From NCBI RefSeq assembly GCF_030730875.1, contig NZ_JAVAMA010000002.1, positions 310,001 to 374,000 on the forward strand: a DNA stretch of 64,000 bases. The letters run 5' to 3'. Origin of the DNA: Sphingomonas sp. DG1-23. GTDB taxonomy: Bacteria > Pseudomonadota > Alphaproteobacteria > Sphingomonadales > Sphingomonadaceae. The translations under genes and the position numbers were made by a program. This document shows, piece after piece, positions 52,305 through 60,842 of the stretch. The notes below the pieces were generated by a model. That model was not told the origin of the DNA. It saw only the letters and a list, made by a program, of their open reading frames with translations, and ran no database searches. Each line of letters opens with the position of its first letter. The stretch's first letter is position 1.

Positions 52305-53489
52305 CTAGCGGACAGTCGCCTGGCCCGAGGCCGGCTCCTGCGTCGGAGCGGTCGGCGCGGCTTGCTTGGTCGGATCGGCCTTGATCACGCCCTTGACCGG
52401 CTGCACCGGCGCGCCGGGCTGAAGCCGCCCGACGCCGGTGATCACCACCCGGTCGGTCGGGGCGAGGCCGTCACGCACGATCCGCAGGCCCTCCACCGTC
52501 GCGCCGACTTCCACCGGACGCGGCACTGCCTTGTTGTCGTTGCCGACGACATAGACGAGGCGGCGGGTCTGGTCGGTGACGATCGCCTCGTCGGGGATCA
52601 GCATCGCCTTGTAGGTGCCCGAGCCGAGCAGCCGGGCGCGGCCGAACATGCCGGGGGTCAGGAAGCGGTTGGGGTTCTGCACCACGGCATGCGCGCGGAT
52701 CGTTCCCGAATCGGGATCGACGGCATTGTCGAGGAATTCCATCCGGCCGTTCCAGCGATACTCGCTTTCGTCGGCGAGCTGGATCTGGACAGGGTTGGCG
52801 GTGGTGCGCGAGGAGCCGCGTTCGCCGCGCTGATCCTGGCGCAGATTCTTGAGGTAGAAGCTCTCGGCGCCTTCGAACTCGAACCAGATCGGATCGAGCG
52901 AGACGATGCGGGTGAGGATCGTCTGGCCGTCGGCGACCGAGTCGCCGATGCTCACCTTGCGGTCCGACATGCGGCCGCTGAACGGCGCGCGGACCGTGGT
53001 GAAGCTCAGATTGAGCTGCGCATTGTCGATCGCGGCGCGCGCGGCGGCGAGATCGGCCGCGGCGGTGCGCTCGGCGGCGATGTTGGCCTCGAGCTCTTCG
53101 GTGCTGACCGCCTGTGCGCCGGCGAGCTTGCGGCTGCGCGCCGTGACCTGGCGGGCGTTCGACAGCGCGGCATTGGCGCGGGTCGCCTGGGCCTGGGCCT
53201 GGGCGAGCGCGGCGCGGTAAGGGCGCGGATCGATCGTGAACAAGGGCGCGCCCTGGCGCACGTCCTGACCGTCGCGGAAGTGGATCGCCGTGACCACGCC
53301 GTTGACGCGCGGACGGATCTCGACGTCCTGCGGCGCGACGAAGCGGCCGGTATAATCGTCCCAGTCGACCACCTCGCGCTGGACGGGCGTGGCGACGGTC
53401 ACCTGCGCCGGCGGCGGGGCAGGGGGTGCCTGTTCTCCGCCGCATCCGGCGAGCAACGACAATGCAACGATACCAAGCGCAAGACGCAC
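52305..53489 (-). CDS. RND periplasmic adaptor (membrane fusion lipoprotein)
   Basis: Periplasmic linker between pump and channel, 394 residues. It has the lipobox LLAGC (Cys16), a first half-lipoyl segment (PRVNGVVTAIHFRDGQDVRQ), the alpha-hairpin (about residues 90-165), a second lipoyl half (RAPFSGRMSDRKVSIGDSV) and beta-barrel domains (NRFLTPGMFGRARL). I chose GTG 53489, because AGGGG lies 6 bases upstream and it gives a clean lipoprotein signal; TTG 53516 is an alternative. A palindrome 60 bases upstream may be its operator. The usual adjacent TetR-type regulator gene is absent. Confidence 0.94.
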   Translation of the reverse strand: MRLALGIVALSLLAGCGGEQAPPAPPPAQVTVATPVQREVVDWDDYTGRFVAPQDVEIRPRVNGVVTAIHFRDGQDVRQGAPLFTIDPRPYRAALAQAQAQATRANAALSNARQVTARSRKLAGAQAVSTEELEANIAAERTAAADLAAARAAIDNAQLNLSFTTVRAPFSGRMSDRKVSIGDSVADGQTILTRIVSLDPIWFEFEGAESFYLKNLRQDQRGERGSSRTTANPVQIQLADESEYRWNGRMEFLDNAVDPDSGTIRAHAVVQNPNRFLTPGMFGRARLLGSGTYKAMLIPDEAIVTDQTRRLVYVVGNDNKAVPRPVEVGATVEGLRIVRDGLAPTDRVVITGVGRLQPGAPVQPVKGVIKADPTKQAAPTAPTQEPASGQATVR

Positions 53490-53548
53490 AAGCTTCCCCT
53501 TTCTGCGGTGCAGCAATTAAAGCACTCGGCCGGGGTTGCAAGCAGATT

Positions 53549-53564
53549 CGTACCTATCGGTACG
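53549..53564. promoter_or_regulatory. Palindromic operator candidate CGTACC-TATC-GGTACG
   Basis: A perfect 6+6 inverted repeat with a 4-base centre lies about 60 bases upstream of the RND adaptor start. Its size and position fit a TetR-family repressor site over the pump promoter. The regulator is not encoded next to it. Confidence 0.55.
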
Positions 53565-53758
53565 GATGCATCAGGCGCAAGGCTGCGGAGCCCGGGCGCA
53601 AGTGCAGCCGTTCCTTCGGAAACCCGGCAAAGGCTCGAATCCGTAGCGGCGCGCAGCGCCACGCCATCGGAGATCGAGCACTTCGTGATAAGACGGCGCG
53701 GGCGCGAGATTCCCGCAAATCGGGTGAGGATCGGGGCTGGGGGTTCATATCCCCGATC

Positions 53759-53905
53759 GTCATCCCGGAAGCCGATTTTCTTCAAATCTCGGATTTGAAT
53801 AGAAAATCGAGCTGTCCGGGATCCACCGTGAGGCAAGCATCAAGCGGCGCGGTGGATCCCGGACTGAAGGCTTTCCAACGTAAAACCTCCGGTTTCCGGG
53901 ACAGC
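53759..53905. repeat. Interspersed palindromic element
   Basis: A perfect 14-bp inverted repeat (TCCGGGATCCACCG at 53815-53828, inverse at 53850-53863) lies within outer imperfect arms (GTCATCCCGGAA ... TTTCCGGGACAGC). An AT-richer palindrome GATTTTCTTCAAATC ... GATTTGAATAGAAAATC lies near 53774-53808. It is the same style as the 29927 element. I see no coding capacity. Confidence 0.6.
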
Positions 53906-53982
53906 CTGGGGCGTGAACGCATAAACGGCCGCTTCGGGGAAGGCGTCAACGGCCGAGACCGGGTGATTAGCTGACATTCGCT

Positions 53983-54744
53983 TCATCTCGATCCAAGTAG
54001 TTTCTCACGTGGCTTAAACAAACAATCTTCATCTGCCCCGTTGTATGGCCCGTAGAGGGGCATATTGACGACACAGGAACGATGATAGCAGTCCTCCGAA
54101 AATAAGACCTCTGCGCAAAACTCCGTCCGCCTACGGCGGGTACGCGAGTATATGTCATCGTATTCAACCGAAGTGTATACATACAGTTTCATTCTAGGGC
54201 CATATGCGGTCAACAACTTAGTAGGAATTACAATCGTTCCCGCTGCTTCACCATTAGGCCTTAAGTTGAAGTTCCTAATGATTGTGTTTTGTTTATCGTA
54301 ACGATGATCTTTAGTCATAACTTTGTCGTGTAGATAATGCCCCGAGATAATGGACAAATTTCGCGCAGGCGTTGAACCAGAGTTCGTCCACCAAAACTCA
54401 AATTTCCAAGCGGAAACGGGCTCCTCGCTTTCCATCGGTATCTTTGTGACGTCGATACGATCGATGCCGACATAGGCTCTATATTGAAGGATAGCTTGAG
54501 CCTCTGCCCCTTTCCAAAGCTTTCTGGTTGCAAGCCAGAGCGCCACAGTCGAGAGGGCCAGCACTACAGTAAACGAAGCAAGGGGGTCCCAGAGCAGCGC
54601 GTCTCGCCAATGATCCGCCCATGTCTCGAAGCTATAGGAGCCGAAGCGGGGAACATTGGACAGGCCCACTCGACACTCCTTTTCGAAAGATCGTGATAGA
54701 CGGCTAGGCGTGAAGTACCGCCCAACAATAGTGCCGCTGTGCAT
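53983..54744 (-). CDS. Low-GC orphan with one membrane helix
   Basis: A 253-residue protein with no recognised family. It has a membrane segment near residues 57-71 (ASFTVVLALSTVALWLA) and a mostly beta-rich C-terminal part with YVGIDRIDVTK, WWTNSGSTPARN and LYVYTSVEYDD. That pattern fits an immunoglobulin-like or periplasmic-facing domain. Base composition and codon use are clearly less GC-rich than all neighbours, which suggests recent transfer. It lies between two repeat-rich gaps. The start at 54744 is uncertain; a later one is possible. Confidence 0.62.
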   Translation of the reverse strand: MHSGTIVGRYFTPSRLSRSFEKECRVGLSNVPRFGSYSFETWADHWRDALLWDPLASFTVVLALSTVALWLATRKLWKGAEAQAILQYRAYVGIDRIDVTKIPMESEEPVSAWKFEFWWTNSGSTPARNLSIISGHYLHDKVMTKDHRYDKQNTIIRNFNLRPNGEAAGTIVIPTKLLTAYGPRMKLYVYTSVEYDDIYSRTRRRRTEFCAEVLFSEDCYHRSCVVNMPLYGPYNGADEDCLFKPREKLLGSR

Positions 54745-55302
54745 ATGTCTGCAATGGCTGATAGCAGACCGGCGTGAATGTCTGTTTCCGGGGCGTTTCC
54801 TGCCCGTCCGCTTTTATGAGTTACGGCCTGACATCCGGGATGACGGAGGGGATACGAACCCGCCCCTTGCAATGTAGGATTTCGTCTGCTTGCCGCAGGC
54901 GGCCGAAATTACCGACCGCTCTTTCGCAATCGTCGAACCGATCGCGGCACGCGGGCCTGTCCGGCAGGTTCTGCCGGGAGTTATGTGCCGATGCGTATGC
55001 GCCGCGTGCACGCCGCGTTGGTGCCGCCTGTGGGGCGCGTCGGCGGCGCGCCAGTGTCGCGCGGGCGGCGCGTAGCAGGGGCGTCCCCGGCGCGCCGCAC
55101 CGGGCTTCCGATGGGGATCCGGCGAAAACCGCGCCAGACCCGCAATTTTCGCAACTTCGACTGCCCGAATCAGCACCCGTCATCCCCGCGAAGGCGGGGA
55201 CCTCAGGCGAAGGCGCGGGAGAGCAACCGCACGAGATTCCGGCTTGCGGCGGGATGACGTAAGAAACGGATGCCCCCGCAACGCGCCGCGACGGCTCTCA
55301 GC
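54745..55302. other. Repeat-rich gap upstream of the low-GC orphan
   Basis: In 558 bases I see no supported gene. Short frames on both strands are arginine/alanine-rich and low in motif content. The right part contains an interspersed element (55179-55258). The middle (54980-55140) is GC-rich with CGGCGCGC tracts. It could hold scars of past insertions. Confidence 0.55.
55179..55258. repeat. Interspersed element GTCATCCCC ... GGGATGAC
   Basis: The element opens with GTCATCCCCGCGAAGGCGGGG, a small hairpin, and closes with GGGATGAC, the inverse of its first bases. The type is widespread in alphaproteobacterial genomes. Confidence 0.6.
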
Positions 55303-56994
55303 CTAATGATGCCCCGTCCCACCCGCCGGCCTGATCAGGAAATTCTGCATCATCCCGGTGTCCTCATGCGGCAGGATATGGCAGTGGAAGACCGTCTTTC
55401 CCGGCCAGCCGATGAAGCGCATCCGCACCACCACGGTCGTATCCTTGGCCACCCAGATCGTGTCCATGAACGTCCCCGGCGGCTGCATCACGCCGTTGAT
55501 CGAGATGAGCTCGAACGAGATTTCGTGGATGTGGAAGGGGTGCCCCTCGGTGCCGCCATGATGCGCGCCTTCGACCACCAGATGCCATTCCTCGCAATCG
55601 CCGAGATTGACCACGGTCGGCACTGCGCTTTCGCCGTACTGCATGTTGTTGATCAGGAAATCGATCCCGACAAAGGGGTTGACCACCCCCGGGAAAGTGC
55701 CGCCGAATTCGATCGTGCGGATATTCTTGATCTCGGACGGCTTGATCAGCGGATAATAACGCGCGGCGGGCGGCAGCCTGGTCGGCAGCGCCATGTTGGT
55801 CGGGGTCCCGACCACTTCGATCTCGCAGATCACCTTTTGCGGGCTGGCGAGGAATTGCTGCGACTGGGCGAGCTGGAGGATGCGGTAGACGCCCGGCTTG
55901 CTGTTGCCCTTGATCAGGAATTCGGCGCGGTTGGCGGGGGACAGCATCACCTGACCGCCGCCGTCGGCGCCGTAGGGCGCGATCGTGCGCACCGCGTCGA
56001 AATTGACGCCGTCGAGCGCGATCAGATGCATGTCGTGCCCTTCGACGAGGATCGGCATCAGATTGTCCGAGCAGCCGTTGAGCATGCGGAAGCGCACCAC
56101 TTCGCCCGGGCGCATGCGGATGCGCTGGGGCTTCAGCTGGCTCGGGGTCGGGCTGGTCGGGTTGGCATTGTCATGGACTTCCTTGAAGAAGGGCTGGCCG
56201 TTCATCAGGTAATAACGCAGCGCATAGTCCCCGGTGGTGAAACCGCCTTTCAATTTGGTCGGCTCGGCCTGCCCGGTCTTGGGATCGTAGATGGTGACGT
56301 TGCCGCCAAAGGTCTGCCAGATCGCGTTCTGCCTGGGCTCGTAGGTCCACAGATTGGGATCGGTGTCGCTCGGGAACAGGCCGACATCCTGGATCACCAG
56401 CGGGATGTCGCGCGCCGCCTTGATCTCGGGGACCTCGTCGATCTTGCCATAGACGATGATCGGGCCGGCCATCCCGGTGACCACCTGCACCGCGGTCGAG
56501 CCGTGATGGTGCGGATGGTACCAATAGAGCCCGGGCGGATGATCGTCGGGGATCTCGAAGCTGTAGTCGAGATGCTCGCCCGGCCCGATCCCGATCATCG
56601 GCGCGAGCGGGTCGCTGGTGCCGAGCGGCTGGAACAGATGCGGGATGACGTCCATGCCGTGGACGTGGAGGTTGGTGGTGTCGAGCTTGTGCGGGATATT
56701 GTGATTGCCGTTCCAGCCGCGCGAATCGTAGCGCGGGAGATCGTTCCTCACCCGGATCCGCATCGTCTCGCCGGGCCGGGTGGTGATCAGCGGCCCCGGC
56801 ACCTGGCCGTTATAGGCGCGCAGCCGCACCTTGTTGCCGTCGAGGATCGTGTCCTTGAAGGCGCAGCGCAGCTCGAAGAAGTCGCCGCCGGCCCTGGCCG
56901 CCTGTTTTGCCGCCGCGGGGGCGAGCGTCGCCCCCGCCGCCGCTGCCGCCGTGACGCCCTTCAGCAGGTCGCGGCGCGATACCGGCCCCGGCAT
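55303..56994 (-). CDS. Tat-exported multicopper oxidase
   Basis: Periplasmic copper enzyme of 563 residues that couples one-electron oxidations to O2 reduction. The N-terminus has a twin-arginine signal (VSRRDLLKGV). All four copper motifs are visible: HVHG (His110, His112), WYHPHHHGS (160-164), HPFHIHE (485-490) and the T1 site HCHILPHEDTGMM (537-549). The T1 motif shows Cys538 and Met as possible axial ligand. Substrate motifs of CueO (Met-rich insert) are absent. ATG 56994 overlaps the cytochrome stop by one base (TGATG), so it is the last gene of a tight three-gene unit. The substrate is unknown; metal, phenol or nitrite-type donors are all possible. Confidence 0.92.
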   Translation of the reverse strand: MPGPVSRRDLLKGVTAAAAAGATLAPAAAKQAARAGGDFFELRCAFKDTILDGNKVRLRAYNGQVPGPLITTRPGETMRIRVRNDLPRYDSRGWNGNHNIPHKLDTTNLHVHGMDVIPHLFQPLGTSDPLAPMIGIGPGEHLDYSFEIPDDHPPGLYWYHPHHHGSTAVQVVTGMAGPIIVYGKIDEVPEIKAARDIPLVIQDVGLFPSDTDPNLWTYEPRQNAIWQTFGGNVTIYDPKTGQAEPTKLKGGFTTGDYALRYYLMNGQPFFKEVHDNANPTSPTPSQLKPQRIRMRPGEVVRFRMLNGCSDNLMPILVEGHDMHLIALDGVNFDAVRTIAPYGADGGGQVMLSPANRAEFLIKGNSKPGVYRILQLAQSQQFLASPQKVICEIEVVGTPTNMALPTRLPPAARYYPLIKPSEIKNIRTIEFGGTFPGVVNPFVGIDFLINNMQYGESAVPTVVNLGDCEEWHLVVEGAHHGGTEGHPFHIHEISFELISINGVMQPPGTFMDTIWVAKDTTVVVRMRFIGWPGKTVFHCHILPHEDTGMMQNFLIRPAGGTGHH

Positions 56995-58457
56995 CAGCTG
57001 GGGTCCTTGCAGGGCTTGGGCGCCTTCGCCGTCGCGAACTGGCCATATTCCTGATACGCGACCTCGAGCTGGAGCGAGGTGTCGAGCGACATCGCGTTCG
57101 GATATTTGCCCCCGGGGAAGCTCTGCGGCGGGCGCGTCGTCTGGAAATAGGCGGCATTGTCGGCTGAATAGGCCTGGCACAGCCCGTCGAATCCGAACGA
57201 AGGCGGCACGTTGGTCCCCATCACCGACAGCGACCCCGGCTTCGCGGCATAGGCGCTGGCGTGGCACGACATGCACGAGGATTGCGGATTGTCGACGGGA
57301 CCGGCGAGGCGGCCCTGGCAGCCCATATGCTGGAAGATGTCCATCTTCGGATTGGCGACAGATTGCTGGAGCGGCAGGCTGTCGCGCTTCGGCACCGCGG
57401 GGAAGGTCCATGGATCGGCGCCCCATTGCACCCCGAGCGGCATCAGCCGGTCCCAGAAGGTCGCGCCCTTGATCGTGCCGTTATAGGCATAGGTGCCATA
57501 GACCCAGCCGCTCGGCGAGCGCGGGTCGGTGACCGCGACGTCGATCTGGACGATGCGCGAGACCTGGACCTCGCGCTTGCACATATATTCCTTGGTGTTC
57601 GGGTTCTGGACGTGGCGATTGACGCGCCATTCGGGCGATCCGGCGAGGAAGGGCACGCAATCGACCGGGGCGTTGGTGGTGAGCACCTTGACCACCGTGG
57701 TGCCGGTCGGGAAGGGCAGCCCGTCGGGCATCGGCGAGCCCATATAGTCGACCACCCTCGGCACGCCGTCCCTGGGGATCGCCTTGCCGATCGCATAGCC
57801 GCCCTGCGGATTGTAATAGCCGACCGACCAGGTCTCGAACCCGCGCGGGTAGCGCTGCTTGCAGGCCGCAGTCATGTGCGGGAGGAAATGCGCGGCGCCG
57901 ATCGAGTCCGCGTCGGGCGGCAGCGGCTTGCCGTCGGGGCCGATCAGATCCTCGAGCTCGGCGGTGCGCTCGTTGGTGGTGCCGTGGCGATATTCGCGGC
58001 CGACGCTGGGGTCGAAGGCCATCCACGGCACGTTGAACCAGCGGGTGCTGCCGCCGACATCGACGAGGAAGCCGACTTCGTCGCGCAGATTGGGATCCTG
58101 CCCCTGGCGGACATAGCGCAGGATCGAGGCGATATAGTCGGCCCATTTGCCCTGCGTCCAGGCGTGCGGCGTCTCCTTGGGCGGAAAAGCGGTGTCGAAG
58201 CTCACCGGGATGTTGAGCCAGTCGCACTCGGCGCAGGCGCCGGGCAGGGTCTTGGGGTAATCGTCGCTGAGCTTGAAGATCCGGCCGGGATTGGGCGGGG
58301 GCGTATCGGCCGAATTGCGGAAGGCGAACTGCGCGGCGGGCGCATTGCCACCGCCCTGTGCCTCGGCCTGCTTGCAACTCGTCGTGCCGACCGCGACGAG
58401 CCCGAACAGCGCGCCGAGCCCCGTGGCCCGGGCGAACCTGCGAAATACCTGCCCCAT
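56994..58457 (-). CDS. Cytochrome c-type lipoprotein
   Basis: A 487-residue exported protein with a lipoprotein-like N-terminus (VAVGTTSC) and a single haem-attachment motif CMSCH at 395-399, near the C-terminus. The rest (about 360 residues) is a beta-rich unknown domain with several cysteines (CAECDW, CKQRYP, DCVPF, YMCKREV, GCQGRL). A CAECD pair without His is not a haem site. It probably passes electrons to or from the multicopper oxidase encoded immediately downstream. AGGGGA precedes the ATG. I do not recognise the large domain, so the substrate remains open. Confidence 0.8.
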   Translation of the reverse strand: MGQVFRRFARATGLGALFGLVAVGTTSCKQAEAQGGGNAPAAQFAFRNSADTPPPNPGRIFKLSDDYPKTLPGACAECDWLNIPVSFDTAFPPKETPHAWTQGKWADYIASILRYVRQGQDPNLRDEVGFLVDVGGSTRWFNVPWMAFDPSVGREYRHGTTNERTAELEDLIGPDGKPLPPDADSIGAAHFLPHMTAACKQRYPRGFETWSVGYYNPQGGYAIGKAIPRDGVPRVVDYMGSPMPDGLPFPTGTTVVKVLTTNAPVDCVPFLAGSPEWRVNRHVQNPNTKEYMCKREVQVSRIVQIDVAVTDPRSPSGWVYGTYAYNGTIKGATFWDRLMPLGVQWGADPWTFPAVPKRDSLPLQQSVANPKMDIFQHMGCQGRLAGPVDNPQSSCMSCHASAYAAKPGSLSVMGTNVPPSFGFDGLCQAYSADNAAYFQTTRPPQSFPGGKYPNAMSLDTSLQLEVAYQEYGQFATAKAPKPCKDPS

Positions 58458-58477
58458 GGTCGTCCCCTGTTGTTGCG

Positions 58478-59473
58478 TCACGCCGATCGGGCGAGGCGCG
58501 TGGTCACATAATCGTAGAAACCCGGTTGGTCGGCGAAGCTGAGATAGACGTTGTGCGAGGGCCGCCCGGACCCTGGCGGCGCCGGCTGGAGCCAGCCTTG
58601 CTCGAAGCCCCATTGCACCACCTGCAACGGCGTCCGGCGCGGCGCCGCATAAAGTTCGGGCGCGTCGAGCCACACCGTCGAGGTGACGTTCCACATGTCG
58701 TAGAAGGGCTCGTCCGAGACGAGGCCGTATGCCTCGAAGGCGAATTGCGAGAAGCTGTACTGCGCGCCCTGCGCCTGCAGCGTCGCCATCAGCGCGGGGG
58801 TGACCGCCGCGGTATCGGTGATGTCCAGCGGGAATACGGCGATCTCGCCCAGATTGGCCAGCGCTTCGTCGGCGGCGAACGGATCCCAGAACACGTTCCA
58901 CTCCGCATGCGGATTGGCGATGGTCGGGTCGATCGTCGACGGATCGAGATTGCCCTTCACGTCGAGCGCGCCGCCCATCCACGCAATCTGCCCGATCCCC
59001 TGCGCCAGCTCGGGCCGCGCGGCGAGCACTTCGGTGAGCGGCGTGAAGCCGGTGGTGAGCAGGACGGTGAGCGGCGTGCCCGTCTCGATCGCCGCCTCGA
59101 GCATTCCGGCCAGCAGATCGTCGCCCGAGGGCGGCGGCGTCGGCACGTTCGACTGGAACGGCGCGAGGATCGGAATGCCGCCGAGCCGGATGCAGTCGTC
59201 GCGATAGGGCCAGGGAAAGGGGTTCCAGCCGCGCGCCTTGCTCAGGCCCAGCGGGAGATCGGGCCTGCCCATGAACTGGTTGACCCGCGACGCGACTTCG
59301 ATGCCGGGCTGCGGCACGCAATCGGCATTGGCGATGATCACGCCCTTCAAATCGAATTGCGGCATCGATTCGATGAGCAGCGTCGCGACGAAATCGTCGA
59401 TCGCGGCGTCGTGGATGAAGACCAAAGGCGTCATCGTGTCGACGGTCGCAGGCATGGATGGGACTTCGGACAT
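58478..59473 (-). CDS. Nucleoside-hydrolase-like protein
   Basis: A 331-residue member of the inosine-uridine nucleoside hydrolase fold. The N-terminal calcium-site motif is altered: VFIHDAAIDDFVA instead of the usual DxDxxxDD, so only part of the Asp cluster is present. LTVLLTTGFTPLTEVL, IAWMGGALDVKGN and EWNVFWDPFAADE are typical of the family. There is no signal peptide, so it should be cytosolic unless exported otherwise. It lies 20 bases upstream of the cytochrome gene with GGGGGA before its ATG, and heads the three-gene operon. Activity may differ from nucleoside cleavage. Confidence 0.82.
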   Translation of the reverse strand: MSEVPSMPATVDTMTPLVFIHDAAIDDFVATLLIESMPQFDLKGVIIANADCVPQPGIEVASRVNQFMGRPDLPLGLSKARGWNPFPWPYRDDCIRLGGIPILAPFQSNVPTPPPSGDDLLAGMLEAAIETGTPLTVLLTTGFTPLTEVLAARPELAQGIGQIAWMGGALDVKGNLDPSTIDPTIANPHAEWNVFWDPFAADEALANLGEIAVFPLDITDTAAVTPALMATLQAQGAQYSFSQFAFEAYGLVSDEPFYDMWNVTSTVWLDAPELYAAPRRTPLQVVQWGFEQGWLQPAPPGSGRPSHNVYLSFADQPGFYDYVTTRLARSA

Positions 59474-59701
59474 GTCGATCCCCCAAGCGCATCAATAGAG
59501 TTGTGCGTTGGACTCGACGTTATGCCAGTTATTGTTCCGGTGCAACTTGCGACGGTAAATATTCCATCAAGATTGAGTGGCATTTCCTTTTATTCGTTAA
59601 AACTTGCGAGTCGTCGCCGAAGTCAACCGGCGAAATGCGGAAACATGTTGCCGCCGGGCGGCTCGTGCGTTCATTTGTTTCGCACGTTCAGGAAAATCAC
59701 C

Positions 59702-60376
59702 ATGAAGCCGCTCACCGAAGCGCATCTCGCGATCCTCCGCCGCCACATGGTCGAAGTGATCGACATCGAATTCGATCTGCTGCGCGACGAGATCGGGCGG
59801 CCGGCGCCTTCGCCGCGCGTCCGCGACGCTTTGCTCGCCGTGCCGCGGCATTTGTTCGTGCCTTCGCAATTCGCCGCGCTCGCCTATCAGGACAGCCCGC
59901 TGCCGATCGGCTTCGACAAGACGATCTCACAGCCTTTCATCGTCGCGCTGATGACCGATCTGCTCGACCTCGAACCGGGCGACAGCGTGCTCGAAATAGG
60001 CACCGGGCTCGGCTATCAGACCGCGATCCTCGCCCGGCTGGTCGCGCGGGTGTGGAGCGTCGAGGTGGTCGAGGAATTCGCCGGCATCGCCGACGCGCGA
60101 CTGGTCGAGCTGGGGCACGACAATGTCGCGATCCGCATCGGCGACGGCTCGCGCGGCTGGGCCGAGGTCGGACCGTTCGATGCGATCCTCGTCTGCGCGG
60201 CGGCGAAGACGCTTCCCGAGGCATTGGTCGCGCAACTCGACCCCGAAGGCGGCCGGCTGGTGATGCCGCTCGGCGAGCCCGGCGCGCAGCGGCTGGTGCG
60301 CGGTGTCCGCAACGGCGAGGAATTGACTCTCCGCGAAGTGATGGCGGTGCAATTCACCGAGCTCGAGACGGTCTAG
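59702..60376 (+). CDS. pcm: Protein-L-isoaspartate O-methyltransferase
   Basis: SAM-dependent methyltransferase of 224 residues that starts repair of isoaspartyl sites in aged proteins. The family features are intact: RHLFVPSQFAALAYQDSPLP, FDKTISQPFIVALMT (with FDK in place of the common GQ), and motif I LEIGTGLGYQTAILA. ATG 59702 is the family start; the frame is open far upstream but that part is not coding. It is divergent from the nucleoside-hydrolase gene, with a relatively AT-rich 228-base promoter region between them. It is not beside surE, where pcm is often found. Confidence 0.93.
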   Translation: MKPLTEAHLAILRRHMVEVIDIEFDLLRDEIGRPAPSPRVRDALLAVPRHLFVPSQFAALAYQDSPLPIGFDKTISQPFIVALMTDLLDLEPGDSVLEIGTGLGYQTAILARLVARVWSVEVVEEFAGIADARLVELGHDNVAIRIGDGSRGWAEVGPFDAILVCAAAKTLPEALVAQLDPEGGRLVMPLGEPGAQRLVRGVRNGEELTLREVMAVQFTELETV

Positions 60377-60451
60377 CCGGCGCTGCCGCCACATTGGCGA
60401 AACAAGTCATCGCTTGACACCGCGGCCCCGGACGGGCGTTGAAGCGGGGCT

Positions 60452-60829
60452 ATGGCAAAATCGGCTACCGACCTGATGCAGGAGATCCTGTTCTCCACCG
60501 TCCTCGATTCGATCGTGGCGCTGAAGGACGCGTCGAACGGGCTTCCCAACCCGTTGCTGCGCGAACTCAACAGCATCCATCCGAACACCACCTATGCCGA
60601 TCTGCCGAAGGAAGTGCAGTCCGCGATCGCCACCAATGTCCGCTCGGCCTTCACGCGATTGCTCAAGGAAGGCTATTCGGTCGCCCCGCAAGGCGCCGAG
60701 CCGCGCCGTGGACCGCCGGCCGCGGCAACGCCGGTGCAGCGGGGCGAGCGCAGGCCGCCGCGCAGCGGAGGCCAGGGCCCGCGGCGCGGCCCCGGCGCCG
60801 GACCCGGCAACAAGCCGCGCCGGCCGTAA
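60452..60829 (+). CDS. Small protein with basic Pro/Arg-rich tail
   Basis: A 125-residue protein. The N-terminal 75 residues are helical (ATDLMQEILFSTVLDSIVAL, LPKEVQSAIATNVRSAFTRL) and the last 50 are a disordered Pro/Gly/Arg tail (RRPPRSGGQGPRRGPG). I recognise no family, but the first part looks conserved. The tail suggests nucleic-acid binding. It lies downstream of pcm on the same strand, 75 bases away, with the second 78-bp repeat right after it. Confidence 0.72.
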   Translation: MAKSATDLMQEILFSTVLDSIVALKDASNGLPNPLLRELNSIHPNTTYADLPKEVQSAIATNVRSAFTRLLKEGYSVAPQGAEPRRGPPAAATPVQRGERRPPRSGGQGPRRGPGAGPGNKPRRP

Positions 60830-60842
60830 CCTCGCTCCCATG

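Larger units (their letters stand above)
53490..53982. other. Long gap upstream of the RND operon
   Basis: In these 493 bases I find no supported gene. It holds the candidate operator (53549-53564) and a repeat element (53759-53905). The stretch 53565-53755 has short frames in several phases but no recognisable motif, so it could be the remains of a lost divergent regulator. Confidence 0.55.

Noticed and set aside
49120..52308. A very long open frame on the plus strand opposite the RND pump gene
   Set aside because: It lies in an antisense phase of a clear gene and is Arg/His/Asp-rich with no motif; high GC content keeps such frames open.
53526..53755. Possible remnant of a divergent TetR gene
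   Set aside because: No convincing HTH segment could be read in any frame, so I kept only the palindrome.
54814..55262. Several 90-160-codon frames in the gap before the oxidase operon
   Set aside because: Arg/Ala-rich in all phases with no family signal; the region looks like repeats and decayed DNA.
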